This document shows, in pieces, positions 1 through 49,340 of a stretch of DNA of 64,000 nucleotides. How positions within the stretch are numbered: position 1 is the stretch's first letter; every line of letters begins with the position of its first letter. The DNA comes from Trogon surrucura (Eukaryota > Chordata > Aves > Trogoniformes > Trogonidae), in contig CM036617.1 of NCBI GenBank assembly GCA_020746105.1, positions 138,411,845 to 138,475,844 on the forward strand, written 5' to 3'. The notes beneath the pieces are model-generated. The model saw only the letters and a list, made by a program, of their open reading frames with translations, did no database searches and had not been told where the DNA came from. The translations under genes and the position numbers were made by a program.

Positions 1-213
1 AGAAAAAACTGTTTTCTGTGAGGGTGGTGAGACACTGGAACAGGTTGCCCAGAGAAGTTGTGGATGCCTCATCCCTGGAAGTGTTCAAGGCCAGGCTGGA
101 TGGGGCTTTGAGCAACCTGGTCTAGTGGGAGGTGTCCCTGCCCATGGCAGGGGGCTTGGAACTAGATGATCTTCAAGGTCCCTTCCAACTCAAACCATTC
201 TATGATTCTATGA
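1..213 (+). mobile_element. CR1 LINE 3' end (truncated by window edge)
   Basis: The stretch carries the end of the CR1 reverse transcriptase frame (a conserved wording around heterodimer-like '[14 protein letters not shown]' coding sequence) and the CR1 3' untranslated tail, ending in two copies of an 8-bp unit, ATTCTATG ATTCTATG, at about 197-212. That terminal repeat is the CR1 hallmark and sets the plus orientation. It lies in intron 10 of ARFGAP3. The left part is outside the window, so the full length of this copy is unknown. Its tail wording differs from the copies at 946, 10861 and 49424, so it is another subfamily. Confidence 0.9.
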
Positions 214-257
214 AAGCCACAGAGTATTTTAAATACACTTTATAGAATTTCACATAC

Positions 258-23895
<23,638 letters not shown>

Positions 23896-24300
23896 GGCGG
23901 CCGGTGGTGGCGGCGAGGCGGGAGGTGCTGAGAAGAAGCCGCCGCCGCTACCGCTCGCACGGCCGGGACGCCCCACGCCGCCCCGGGACGCTCCGCCCCA
24001 GCCGGGAGGCGGCCCCGCAGCGCGCACGCCCCTCAGCCCGGCGGGGCGCGGCCTTGCGGTCGCCGGCGTGGCGCGACCACCCGCCCCCGCCCGCGGCCTC
24101 CCCGTTGCCGTGGAGACGAGCGGCTGGGCTGCGTCAGCGCCTGCCGTTGGGCGCCCCAGCCGTCGCGGGGGGCCGGTGGCGGTGGGTGTTCCGCCCTGAG
24201 AGGGCTCAGGCAGGGGAGGCGGCGGAGAGGGAGGGCGCGCCCGGCGGCCTCGGGGAGGTAACGGGGAGTGGAGGAACGGTGCCACCTGCTCCGTTCATAG

Positions 24301-26412
24301 GAGGTGGCAGCCACGTTGCCCTCAAGACAGGTGATAAATCACGTCATTATTACGCCCGTGAAGACAGAAGTAGGTTTCGAGCATTCTCTGACAAAAAATT
24401 TTGCTTTAAAAACGTTGTTCCTGCTCTTGACTGGCATTAAAGTACGCAGGAGGTCTAATGAGTCAGTGCCAAACCAGCAGATCGAAAAGATGACGAGTCT
24501 TGACTGCTTTCGAAAGCAGCGTGCTGAGATCGTGGACCTGACATCATAGAGCCTCCCACGAAGAGGAAACAACAGAGTAACAGAAATACAGTCAGGAACT
24601 GTGTAACTTACTGGCATCTTTACTCCAAAAAACCCTTCAGTGCCTGAACCACACACTGCACCTGACTTGGTTGCACGCAGAGACTTTCCCCCAGAGCATT
24701 CTCCCTTGTGCTCCACCTTACAGGAGGATTATCACAGGCAGCATGAGGCACGACAGGGGCAGAGATGTCAAACTAATGACCCCTTCTGCTGGAATACTGG
24801 CTAGGGTACTGCAGAGGTCCTGCGGGAGCTACTCCAGGGTCCTGAGTCCTTAAGGGTGGTCCTGGCAAAACACCAAAGACAGTTTGGTGGCTCAGCTCAA
24901 GAGCAGTAAGGTGATCCATAACAGGATCTTCAGTGCATGGCCTCCTAGCCCTCATCAGAGATCAGCAAGGCTCACAAGGCTGTATCACCTCCTTCCTTAC
25001 TCTTCTGACTGCACATTGCTCTGCACATGGAACAATCAGAATTAAGACAAATTTTCTAAAATTCTATCAATTTCTTTCAGAAAAGTCTCGTTTGGAAGGT
25101 ACCTCTGGAGATCACCTGCTCTAACCTTCTGTTAATATCAGGGCCACAGATCGAGGTCCAAAATAGTCACATGCCAAAATAGTCATGTTCATGGTTTTGC
25201 ATGAAAATCTGGCTTTGGCCCCTCAGTCTCAACCGAGCAGCAGCTTCAATACCCCAAGTATAAGAAGTTCACTATCTCCCATAGAAGCTAAAAACCTCCA
25301 GTTCTTACCAGTCAGTGGGGAAGTCGTTCAGGGTGACAAGACCCGTTAGTGGTGTGGTACTGGCAACGCTGTGTGAGGCAGTAACATGGTAAGCAGTTGA
25401 GAGCGCTGGTTCAGGGATTTCGGCTAGAGCACAATGCTGCGTGTTGTCCCCACACCAGGCCCTCAGCACTGCAACTCTGAGGCACGCCCTGACCCTGCCA
25501 GTGCCTTTCCGATCACTAGGGGTCAGTCCCTAGTTATCCTGACAGGCACCTGAATGCATGAGCATTTTACTGTGCAGAGATAGGTACTTGCACTCCATGC
25601 AGTTGTGCGCAATTATAGGTTCAGTGGCCACCTGCTGTCTCACAGTTCTAAAATATTTGCTGCCATTCCCAAACTTCAAAGCTTTTAGTTCTGTAAAATT
25701 CTATTAGTGAGATGTTATCCAGCTATTATCAAGGTTCCCCTTGTTTGCTTTCTCCTCACATTGCTGCTGAGAAATGATGGAATGTAGGTACGGTCCCAAG
25801 TCATGCTAGCTAGATATTCATTACCCTTTCAGTGCCAAAGGTTCCCTCTGAGCCAGAGGATACATATAAATTGTGCTTGATGTCCTTTGGAAAACTTGGT
25901 CACACTGAGCAAAATTTCTCACTGCTCACAGTTATGTTGTACATAATTTCATTACGTTGCCTCATGACACTTGTAACTCAAGAAGTTTTAGATCAGCCTC
26001 CCTCTGTAAATCGTATCCTCAAAGACACAATGTAGTCCCTCACATGTATCACTACAATAAAAATAATCCATATAGAAAACCTCTTCTCTAGAACAGAGAG
26101 ATCAAGCATCCAAATGCCTACCCCCACAACACGGAAATAAAGTTTAGTAGCTACATTAAAAACCAGTTGAAACCAGTTCAACACATCAAAAATACATTTT
26201 TATTTAGTACCAACGCACTGTGTGTACTGATAACATCAAGAAGCATAGCCACTTCAAACAGGTGAGGTTTCCTGCAGTTTGCCCCTCTTGAAAGTGGTTT
26301 ACATCTCAACAACATGGCCCAGTACAAAGCCAAAAAGTTACTATACTTAATTTACAGACAACTCCTCTGCACACTCAACAAGTAGTTGTGTTTAGGTAAG
26401 CTGTTTGGATTT
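24301..26412. other. Intergenic, upstream of ARFGAP3
   Basis: Ordinary sequence with one probable old CR1 tail (25085-25150). I find no gene, RNA gene or named repeat elsewhere. Short open frames at 24304-24716 adjoin the island and have no recognised homology. Confidence 0.65.
25085..25150 (-). mobile_element. Probable old CR1 3'-end remnant
   Basis: The words TTTGGAAGGTACCTCTGGAG and ATCACCTGCTCTAACC follow the order of the CR1 3' tail in minus orientation. The terminal 8-bp repeats are gone. Confidence 0.45.
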
Positions 26413-26470
26413 ACACACACATATATATATACACATTATATATATACACACATATATATATATATATATA
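26413..26470. repeat. TA/CA-rich microsatellite at left edge of Tc1-like element
   Basis: Alternating ACACAC and ATATAT runs lead directly into the transposon end at 26471. Tc1 elements insert at TA, so a (TA)n tract is a likely target. Confidence 0.9.
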
Positions 26471-26687
26471 CAGTTGCAAGAAAAAGTATGTAAGCCTTTT
26501 GGAATTTCATGGTGTTCTGCATTAATTTGTTAGAAAATGTGATCTAACCATCGTCTAATTCGAGAGTATTGACAAATATAATGTGCCTAAAATAATAACA
26601 CAAAATCAATTACGATCCTCCATGTCTTTATTGAACACACTCATTCAGCATTCAAAATGCTACTGAAAAAAGTAAGTGAACCCTTGA
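26471..26687 (+). repeat. Tc1-like element left terminal inverted repeat
   Basis: 217 bp, the inverse of 27861-28077. The outer transposase-site-like word is at about 26479-26500 and the inner one at about 26664-26686. Confidence 0.93.
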
Positions 26688-26838
26688 GTTGACCTCAGAA
26701 AAGCCAACTGGTGTCAGGTTAACCTGGAATCCTGTTAAGAAAATGAGTTTGGAGGTGTGGACTAGAGCTACATTGACTGATAAAAACCATTCAAACTTTC
26801 TGAGTTTGCTCTGCACAAGATGTATGTTTATGTGAGCC

Positions 26839-27840
26839 ATGCCTTGCCAAAAAAAGCTTTCAGAGGATCTACAAACAAGAATTATTGATTTACATAAAGC
26901 TGGAGAGTGTTACAAAGTGATTTCAAAGACCTTAGCAATTCACCAGTCTACAGTTAGGCAAATTATTTACAAATGGAGACACTTTGGGACTGTGGCTACT
27001 CTACCAAGAAGCTGGAGCCCAGTCAAAATGACCCCAAGAGCACAACGAAGACTCTTCAATGAGGCAAAGTAACAACCCTGAGTGGCAGCCACAGAGTTGA
27101 AGGCATCATTGGAACTGGCTAACATCTGTGTCCATGAGTCTGCAGTACGTAAGCCATTGAACAAGCAGGGTGTCTGTGGCAGGACACCATGAAGGAAGCC
27201 GCTGCTTACTACAAAGTCGCTGCACGCCTGAAGTGTGTGAAAGAGCACACTGACGCTCCACAGTGGTGGTGTCAAAATGTTTTGTGGACTGATGAGACAA
27301 ATATTGAACTATTTGGAAAGAACATGCAGCACTACATCCGGCATAAAAAGGGCACTGCATAGCGTTATGAAAACATCATCCCAACAGTAAATTGCGGTGG
27401 AGGAAATATCATGATTTGGGCGTGCTTTGCTGTATCAGGACCTGGCCAGCTTGCAGTCATTGAGGAGAAGAGGAATTCCCAAGTGTATCAAAAAACTCTT
27501 CAGGATAATGTGAGAGTGTCTGTACGTCAGCTGGAACTCTGTAGACATTGGGTGATGCAACAGGACAATGACCCAAAACACCAGAGCAAATCTACAACAG
27601 AATGGCTTCAGAAAAACAAAATCCACCTTTAAGAGTGGCCAGGTCAGAGCCCAGACCTCAACCCAGCAGAGATGCTATGGAGTGACTTGAGGAGATCCAA
27701 ACACATGAAACGTCCAAAGAATGTGACACAGCCAAAGCAGTTCTGGCAGGAAGAATGGGCTAAAATCCCTCCTGAACGATATGCAGCTCTGATCCACAGT
27801 TAAAGGAAGTACCTAGTTGAGATTATTGCTGCTAAGGGGG
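26839..27840 (+). pseudogene. Tc1-like transposase pseudogene (DD34E)
   Basis: From ATG at 26839 the frame gives an N-terminal paired-type helix-turn-helix (KLSEDLQTRIIDLHKAGECY, STVRQIIYKWR) with a following arginine-rich linker, then a stop at 27070. The same frame continues with further stops (27082, 27190) to about 27220, after which homology moves to another frame. There the catalytic domain is readable: first Asp at 27291 (LWTDET), second at 27564 (QQDNDPKH) and Glu at 27669 (NPAEMLW). The second Asp and the Glu are 35 codons apart, the DD34E spacing of Tc1. Additional stops fall at about 27360 and 27630. It therefore has at least one frameshift and several nonsense codons and cannot make transposase. 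Confidence 0.92.
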
Positions 27841-27860
27841 AAGTCGACCAGGTAATGATT

Positions 27861-28077
27861 TCAAGGGTTCACTTACCATTTCCAGTAGCATTCTGAATGC
27901 TGAATAAGCGTGTTCAACACAGACATGGAGAATCAGAATTGGTTTTATGTTATTATTTTAGGCACATTATATTTGTCAATACTCTTGACTCAGATGACAG
28001 TTAGATCACATTTTCTGACAAATTAATGCAGAACACCATGAAATTCCAAAAGGTTTACATACTTGTTCTTGCAACTG
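27861..28077 (+). repeat. Tc1-like element right terminal inverted repeat
   Basis: 217 bp, the inverse of the left repeat. Inner word at 27863-27880, outer word near 28052-28071, terminal CAACTG at 28072-28077. Confidence 0.93.
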
Positions 28078-28110
28078 TGTGTGTGTATATATGTGTATAT
28101 ATATATATAG
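28078..28110. repeat. TG/TA microsatellite at right edge of Tc1-like element
   Basis: A TGTGTG run and then TATATATG and TATATATA directly after the transposon end. Together with the left tract it suggests that the element landed in, or seeded, a dinucleotide repeat. Confidence 0.88.
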
Positions 28111-31100
28111 TATATCAGCAGCGCAAGGGATTGCAAAGCTACAGATAGAAGTAGCATCGCACTGCAAAACCCACCTAACTTTTGCCACATGGTAGCATTT
28201 CATCTAGGCCAGAGCAATCAAATTTCAGTGTTTTCTGCACAGGGATTCTAGAAATACTTATCATCATAGTACTTCACAATGGATATGTTTGTCTACCTCA
28301 CAAGGCTGGAGATTTCATGGGTCATGTAGAAAAGTGAATCTAGCTGAGGTCACAGGTGACGTGGATTTTTGAAAGAGCTCCTGCTAATGTCACTCATAAA
28401 AGCTGAAGTAAACTGCCATGAAATAAAGGAAATGATCATTTAACAAATCAGTTACTACAGTAATAAAAAGTGGGAGCTTAACAGTGTCCCTCCCAGAGGC
28501 ATTCATGCTTGGACTTGAAGATTTGAATATTTATCTGCAAAAAGCACAAATAGAAAGGTGGCAATCTACTGATATTGACAGAACAGCTGCAAAAGGATCT
28601 TGTACAGGACTGATTGACCAGATAAAGCAGCAAGGGGATTTCAAAGGTCAAATGCAAAATAAAAAACCAGTCTGAGCCTCTCTAATGAGGTCAGGACTAG
28701 CAACTCAAGAAAAAGCATTACTAGCTCTTTCTGGAAGTGATTACAGGTTCTCTTTTCTGAACTAGTTCATTTAGATCTGCATGCACAATAGTGGGGTGTT
28801 CAAGCCGTGAAATTTGGTCATAGGACCAAAGACACAGATCATTGAAAGCCAAAAATATGGTTGAAGTGTATTACAGTATGTCATCCTGTTCCTACAGTCT
28901 TCCCAGGGCAGCCACTACACACTGCTGGCACAGACCTTGTCTCACCTCCTACAGTCTTTCTTAGATGTTATGCCTTCTGAAATGTGGACAGGTGCACACT
29001 AAACTTTTCAGATGTATGTAGGTACCCTCCCCTGAACGGAAGGTTCAGGAAGCACCTTAAGTATTTTTGAAATCTTGGGCTAAAAAGGATTAATACAGCA
29101 TCACACAGGAATCTGAATTTCTAACAGGAGAAAGCAAGTAAAGCAGGCTGGTAACGATACACAACGAGCATTAGCAGGTAAACTGCCCGGTGTCAAACAC
29201 ACCTGTGGTGTTGTCTGCTGCAGTGATTACCACACAACCTTTCTTAACTTCTGACATTGCACTTTTATGTTTTAATTCCAACAAAATAGGGAAGTAAAAG
29301 CATTCCAGGAAAAGTGGGATTATTTTGTATTCTCTCATTTGAGGAACACAATCTGCAGCTCTTCAAACTGACCACTAGCTAATGCCCTCAGCCACAGTTA
29401 GAAAGCTTGGAGGTGAATGAACAACCTTCTGCCAAACCAGAAAAGGCTGGAGAAAGATTAAGGATCTCCATGTTAGTTTTGCAACTCCAGGAGAACAGGA
29501 GGTATTTCTCCTGGATACTCAACTTGCAGTACACTATTCACTATTCTATCCCTTTTTTCCTTTGTTTTACAATAATATATATCTAACAAATTTTATTTTA
29601 AATATCACTCAAATGGTATCAGATTAGTACACAACTAACTCATTGTCTACTCTGACTTCCCACTAGAAGCCTCAATATTTCTATTTATCTCCAATTGTGA
29701 AGTCTGCCTTAATTTTTTGCTTTGCAAGTGTTATGAATAAAGACATAATTGGAAGAAAAAAAGATATCAGAACAAAAAAAAAAAAATCAGCTCAGCCACC
29801 GTAAGAACAGTATTGGTACATAAATTTCCTTCACAAACATCTCACCGAGAGATAATAGCAATGAATTAGTTAATTACACTGAGGGTATAGCTTTATTTTA
29901 GGCAGCTTACATGTGTATAGCAAGTATTATATATATGTTTATATTATAGTTTACAAGTAAATCAAGAGGCAATTTGGGGAAGTGTGTTTGAAATTTTGGT
30001 GTGAAGCTTTCAGCTTCAGAAGCAACAACTTAAGAGGAGTTTTAATACTACTTTGTATTGTGCATCAGGAACTTACTTGTGCACCTTCTCTAATAAAATA
30101 GCCTGTTATTTTCCTGAAAAGATTACCCTGATATTCCATCTTAACTAGATGAATTCATGTTATCAACCAGATGAATTAGTGTTATCAATTACTGGCAATA
30201 AATACCAATATTACACTGAAAAAAGACAAAGCACCTAATCTATTAAGTGATCACTGCAAATATCCAGATTAAAAAGTCAACATCTTTTGTGAAACAAGGC
30301 CCTATGTGTTTTCAAAACGTTCAAGAATTGCTATGTAAGGTTGAAACATGTTTGAGGTTACAGCCATGTTCATGGAGCTCAACCAGTACAAGCAAATATA
30401 CACCAGTAAGTTTAGAAACATTATTTCCCTTCAGAATTTTAAAGGAAACAGAAGGGACAGGATGGGGAGAAATTACATTCTGAGCATCAGTCTCCTTTTA
30501 AAAATCATACATTTAAGCCTGTGAAAGAGAAGTATAGCTGCTTAAACCCCGGATAAATTTACAAGGAAAATTCTACTGTTGCTCAACAGGCTTCATTACT
30601 TACTCTTGCTAACTGCAGCAAGGCTCCCACAGCATTCTTTAGACAAACCAGTGACTAAATAGACTGGATAGAAAGTTGCCTGGGCTGTCAGGCTCAAAGG
30701 GTTGTGCTTGGGCACACAAAAGCGGACTGACAACCTGAGGGATGGATACTAGGGCCAATTTTACTTAATGCCTTTATAACCTGGATGATGGAACAGAATG
30801 CACGCTTAACAAGCCTGCAGATGATTATCAAATTAGATTATAGAGGACCATTGCTCAGAGGGAGCTGAATTTTCAAGAAACAGGCTGACAGGAACTGTCA
30901 CGAACACAAAAGGCAAATGCAGTGTCTTGCACCTGTACACAGTTATTCCATTCTCAGTGGGACAGGCTGGACACCGACAGGATAAAAAGTTTCACTGCAG
31001 AAAAAGACTTGGCGATCTGAGTGAATAACATGGATTGGCAGCATGTCCTTGAAGCAAAGGTGGCACACAGCACACCAGGTTATGTTAGTACACGTGTGGC

Positions 31101-32437
31101 CAGCAAGCTAAAGCTACCTAATGAAAAAGTGTAGAGAAGATGGTGCCAGACTCTTAAAGGCACACACGCACACTGCAAGAGGAAACATGAGAAATTCTGA
31201 TACATATGAGAACAAAAACTCCTCACAATGAAAGTAGGCAGCTGTCCACTCACAATCAGGATGAAACTTGTTTTCATTTGACCATACTCAAGCCTGTCTC
31301 CCAAACTCCTCATTGAAATTAAGCATACTAAGAATTTAAAGCACTTAAGATGAGACCTATTATTTATACTTATTTGCAGTCAAAAAACTTCTCAAAACTA
31401 CTTTTTTTTAAATTTTTTTAGAGTTCGTTAAGTTTGACATTAGCTTCTGCTACCCAATATTATGGAAGACTTTGTCCAGTTTTGGACACGCTCCCCATCC
31501 ACACTTGGTATCGGATCCTGATAAACTTGACGGAGTGCAGTGGAGGGGTGTCAGAGGGATGGAGCATTTGCTCTGTGACGAAAGGCTGAGAGAACGGGGC
31601 TTGCTCAGCCTGGAGAAGAGATTAGTCTGCGAGTCCTAACAGCAGCCTTCCAGCACCTACGAGGTGAGTAACAGTAAAACCACAGAGCCAGACACCATCC
31701 AAGCACAACGGAATTGCAATAGAGCAGGTTCTAACTGCAAAAAATATTCTGATTAAGCATTTTAACAGTTTGAAGAGGGAAGGCATAAAATCAGTCTTTG
31801 TACATTTTCCAGACTAGTTCCAATGCCAAAGCAACCTGATCTGAATGCAGAGTTGCTTTATAGCAACCTCCCTCAGCCTCCTTCACTTGGATTTTATAGT
31901 GCCTTCACCAAATTGCACATCCAGCATAATGAACTAGTACTTTATTTTGATTAAAAGATGTGATATTGAAGGGGGTGACATGAGACAGAACTTTCAGCTA
32001 GCCATCACAAACACTGCTGCATTGATCACCGCTACTCAACAAGAAAACTCTAACAAGAAAGGCAGAAAAAGATTCAACTATTATAAAAAAAATAGCTTAG
32101 CTGCTCACCTGAGCTCCACCAGGCTTGACTATACCAGAGGAAGAAGCATCATACTAGATTCTGCATATTCATAAAAGACACGGTCTCCTCCTTTTCTTCC
32201 AAAAAACATTTTTGTTGGAATGTCTTGCCAAGAGCCTCTGTGTACTGCACCTGCTCTTTTTTGTTAACAGCACAGTGCCACTGAGGTCATACTCCTCTTT
32301 ATGGCTTTTTAAAGACAATGCAGGTATTTGTCACCTTTAGTTGCTATGAAATGCACAGATAATGTATGTGAAAAAGTCTTATGAAGCAGATAGACACAGT
32401 AAGAGGTGCATTCTATGTATTTAAGAGATTAACAGAT
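28111..32437. other. Intergenic between Tc1-like element and PACSIN2 3' end
   Basis: Contains the ancient CR1 at 30655-31645. Otherwise it is AT-rich sequence without a recognisable gene, RNA gene or named repeat. Confidence 0.6.
30655..31645 (+). mobile_element. Ancient CR1 LINE remnant
   Basis: The CR1 order can be followed at low identity. There is a block at 30690-30715 (words for GSG..VVLG) and GGATACTAGGGCCAATTTTA at 30746, where CR1 has GSVLGPV. Then come FITWMM in place of FINDL, GATGATTATCAAATTAG in place of ADDTKL, the QCLAPVH-like region, and near 31470-31625 the blocks for 'VQFWT' and 'ERLRERGLLSLEKR'. The frame is broken many times. It ends near 31645 without a CR1 terminal repeat. 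Confidence 0.75.
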
Positions 32438-32443
32438 TTTATT
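32438..32443 (-). terminator. Candidate PACSIN2 polyadenylation signal
   Basis: Minus-strand AATAAA in an AT-rich setting 1.7 kb past the stop. An alternative at 33482-33487 would give a shorter transcript. Confidence 0.35.
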
Positions 32444-34133
32444 GTTTTCTAAAATATTTTACAATACAGAGACCCAAAGCAGTAATTCCTGACAATTTTG
32501 GTAACCATCTTGTGGATGAACAATTATGTTGGTAAGTTCTCCTTGACAGACACGTACACACATCCACTTTCTAAGCTTGCACATTTTGATTCATTGAAAA
32601 TGATGACTAAATATATCTATAAGCTCAAAAAGCAAACAATAAAGTCCAAGACTATCAACAGTGTTTTATAGTTACCTCAAAATAGATTTGTTAGCTTCAT
32701 TACAGTGTAGCTTCCTAACATAACATATGTACTTACCTGAAACTTAGGGTTTTTTTAAAGACAAATCTGCTGTAATTTTACAACCCAGTTTTAAATGTCA
32801 CAAATGCATAATATTTGATATGATTACAGATGACCGAGTTGTAACTGCAAACAAATGTAGATTTTACAGTGTTCTGCTACAATAATCCATGTAAGGACTA
32901 AATCTAGTTTATATTTTGACCCACAAATTGATCCACAAATACTGATTCTGAGTATGTTAGTGTATTTACTGTACTTCTGAAAACCTAATCACAGAATACT
33001 TTGTCTATGGTACAGTAATGAATATGGCAGGAAAGCAGATTTAAATATACCTATAATTTAAACTCTTAAAACAATCTAGCTCTTACTGACATCAAAAGGC
33101 TTGATAACTAATAGCCATGCTCTTTATATTTTGGACTATCAAATTATATGTACATATACACAACATAGATAGACTCTTAATAAAAAGCATTTAGTCTATT
33201 TTACAGTCTTCTCTGTTCAAAAAAATTAATCTTCACAGATTGAACATTTCAAATCACCCCCAAATCATTAGCAGTTTAAAGGAGATTTTTTTTTCCTGCT
33301 GGAAATAGCTGGAAATAAGCTGGATCTTATACATAATTTATCTTTCTTTTGAACGTCATTTAAGATCTAGATGGAAAACTCTCAGTTTAAGTGTCAAACG
33401 GCATAAATCACATTCATAATAGAATCCCAGCCCATGACATCTGCAGATATCTCTGCTACAAATAACCTTCTGTAACAGCTATTTATTAAATACAGTATCT
33501 GTTTTACAATGTCAAGCCATGCTGACAACATAGAAAGATTACTACCACATGGAAAGAGTTTTCATTCAGTCAACTGGTGACTAAATCTATGACATAATTT
33601 AAGTATTAATTGATAAATCCAAGCATACAAAAAGGTGCTTAACTACATAGCATTTAAATAAAAAAATACTGCATCTTTCGGACATCGCTAAGGACAAATA
33701 GAAAATTAACTATAATAATCTTTAAAATTCAAGTTGCAAGTTACTGAAGGTCACTTAAAATAACTGATTAAACAAAAGTGAGCGTAAGCCACATACCTAG
33801 GGTAGGATGAGGCACAAGCATAGAAAATGCAAAAATGTTTAGGAATCACAATAACTGACCATGTGGGAAGAAAAAGCTTAAAAAGTGTTTTTCCTATTGT
33901 ACTATTTTTTCAACATAGCCCCTTTCCTTTGCATTGTGCACAAGTTGTGAGAACAATGACGAGTTATTATTTCTAACTTTTGTCTTCAAATCACTATGAT
34001 TTCAGTATCAAGCTCTCACCTTTTCATTAAAATATATACACTCTATACATCATTCAGCTTCCTCTTGTTTTAAATATATACTGTACAGGCCTATGGAGCT
34101 TTTGTAACACTTCTGTATTCACTTTGTCCTTTG
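32438..34133 (-). other. PACSIN2: Probable PACSIN2 3' untranslated region
   Basis: Downstream of the PACSIN2 stop on the minus strand. The nearest plausible end is an AATAAA on the minus strand at 32438-32443, about 1.7 kb past the stop; another AATAAA lies at about 33482-33487. The length is in the range expected for this gene but the true end cannot be fixed from sequence alone. Confidence 0.5.

Positions 34134-49340
<15,207 letters not shown>

Larger units (their letters stand above)
26471..28077 (+). mobile_element. Tc1-like DNA transposon, IR/DR type, complete ends, inactive
   Basis: The element is 1607 bp. It begins CAGTTGCAAG and ends CTTGCAACTG, with terminal inverted repeats of 217 bp each side (26471-26687 and 27861-28077), about 90% alike by eye (roughly 22 mismatches). 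Each repeat has an outer and an inner related word (left: AAAAAGTATGTAAGCC and AAAAAGTAAGTGAACCC), the direct-repeat pattern of IR/DR Tc1 elements. Between them lies a transposase remnant with the DD34E motif. The size and layout fit a full-length Tc1 element. The left flank is TA; the right flank reads TG where a TA duplicate would be expected. It sits in the intergenic gap between ARFGAP3 and PACSIN2. Confidence 0.95.

Noticed and set aside
26967..27360. Minus-strand frames in the Tc1-like element
   Set aside because: They run antisense to the transposase and have no homology of their own.
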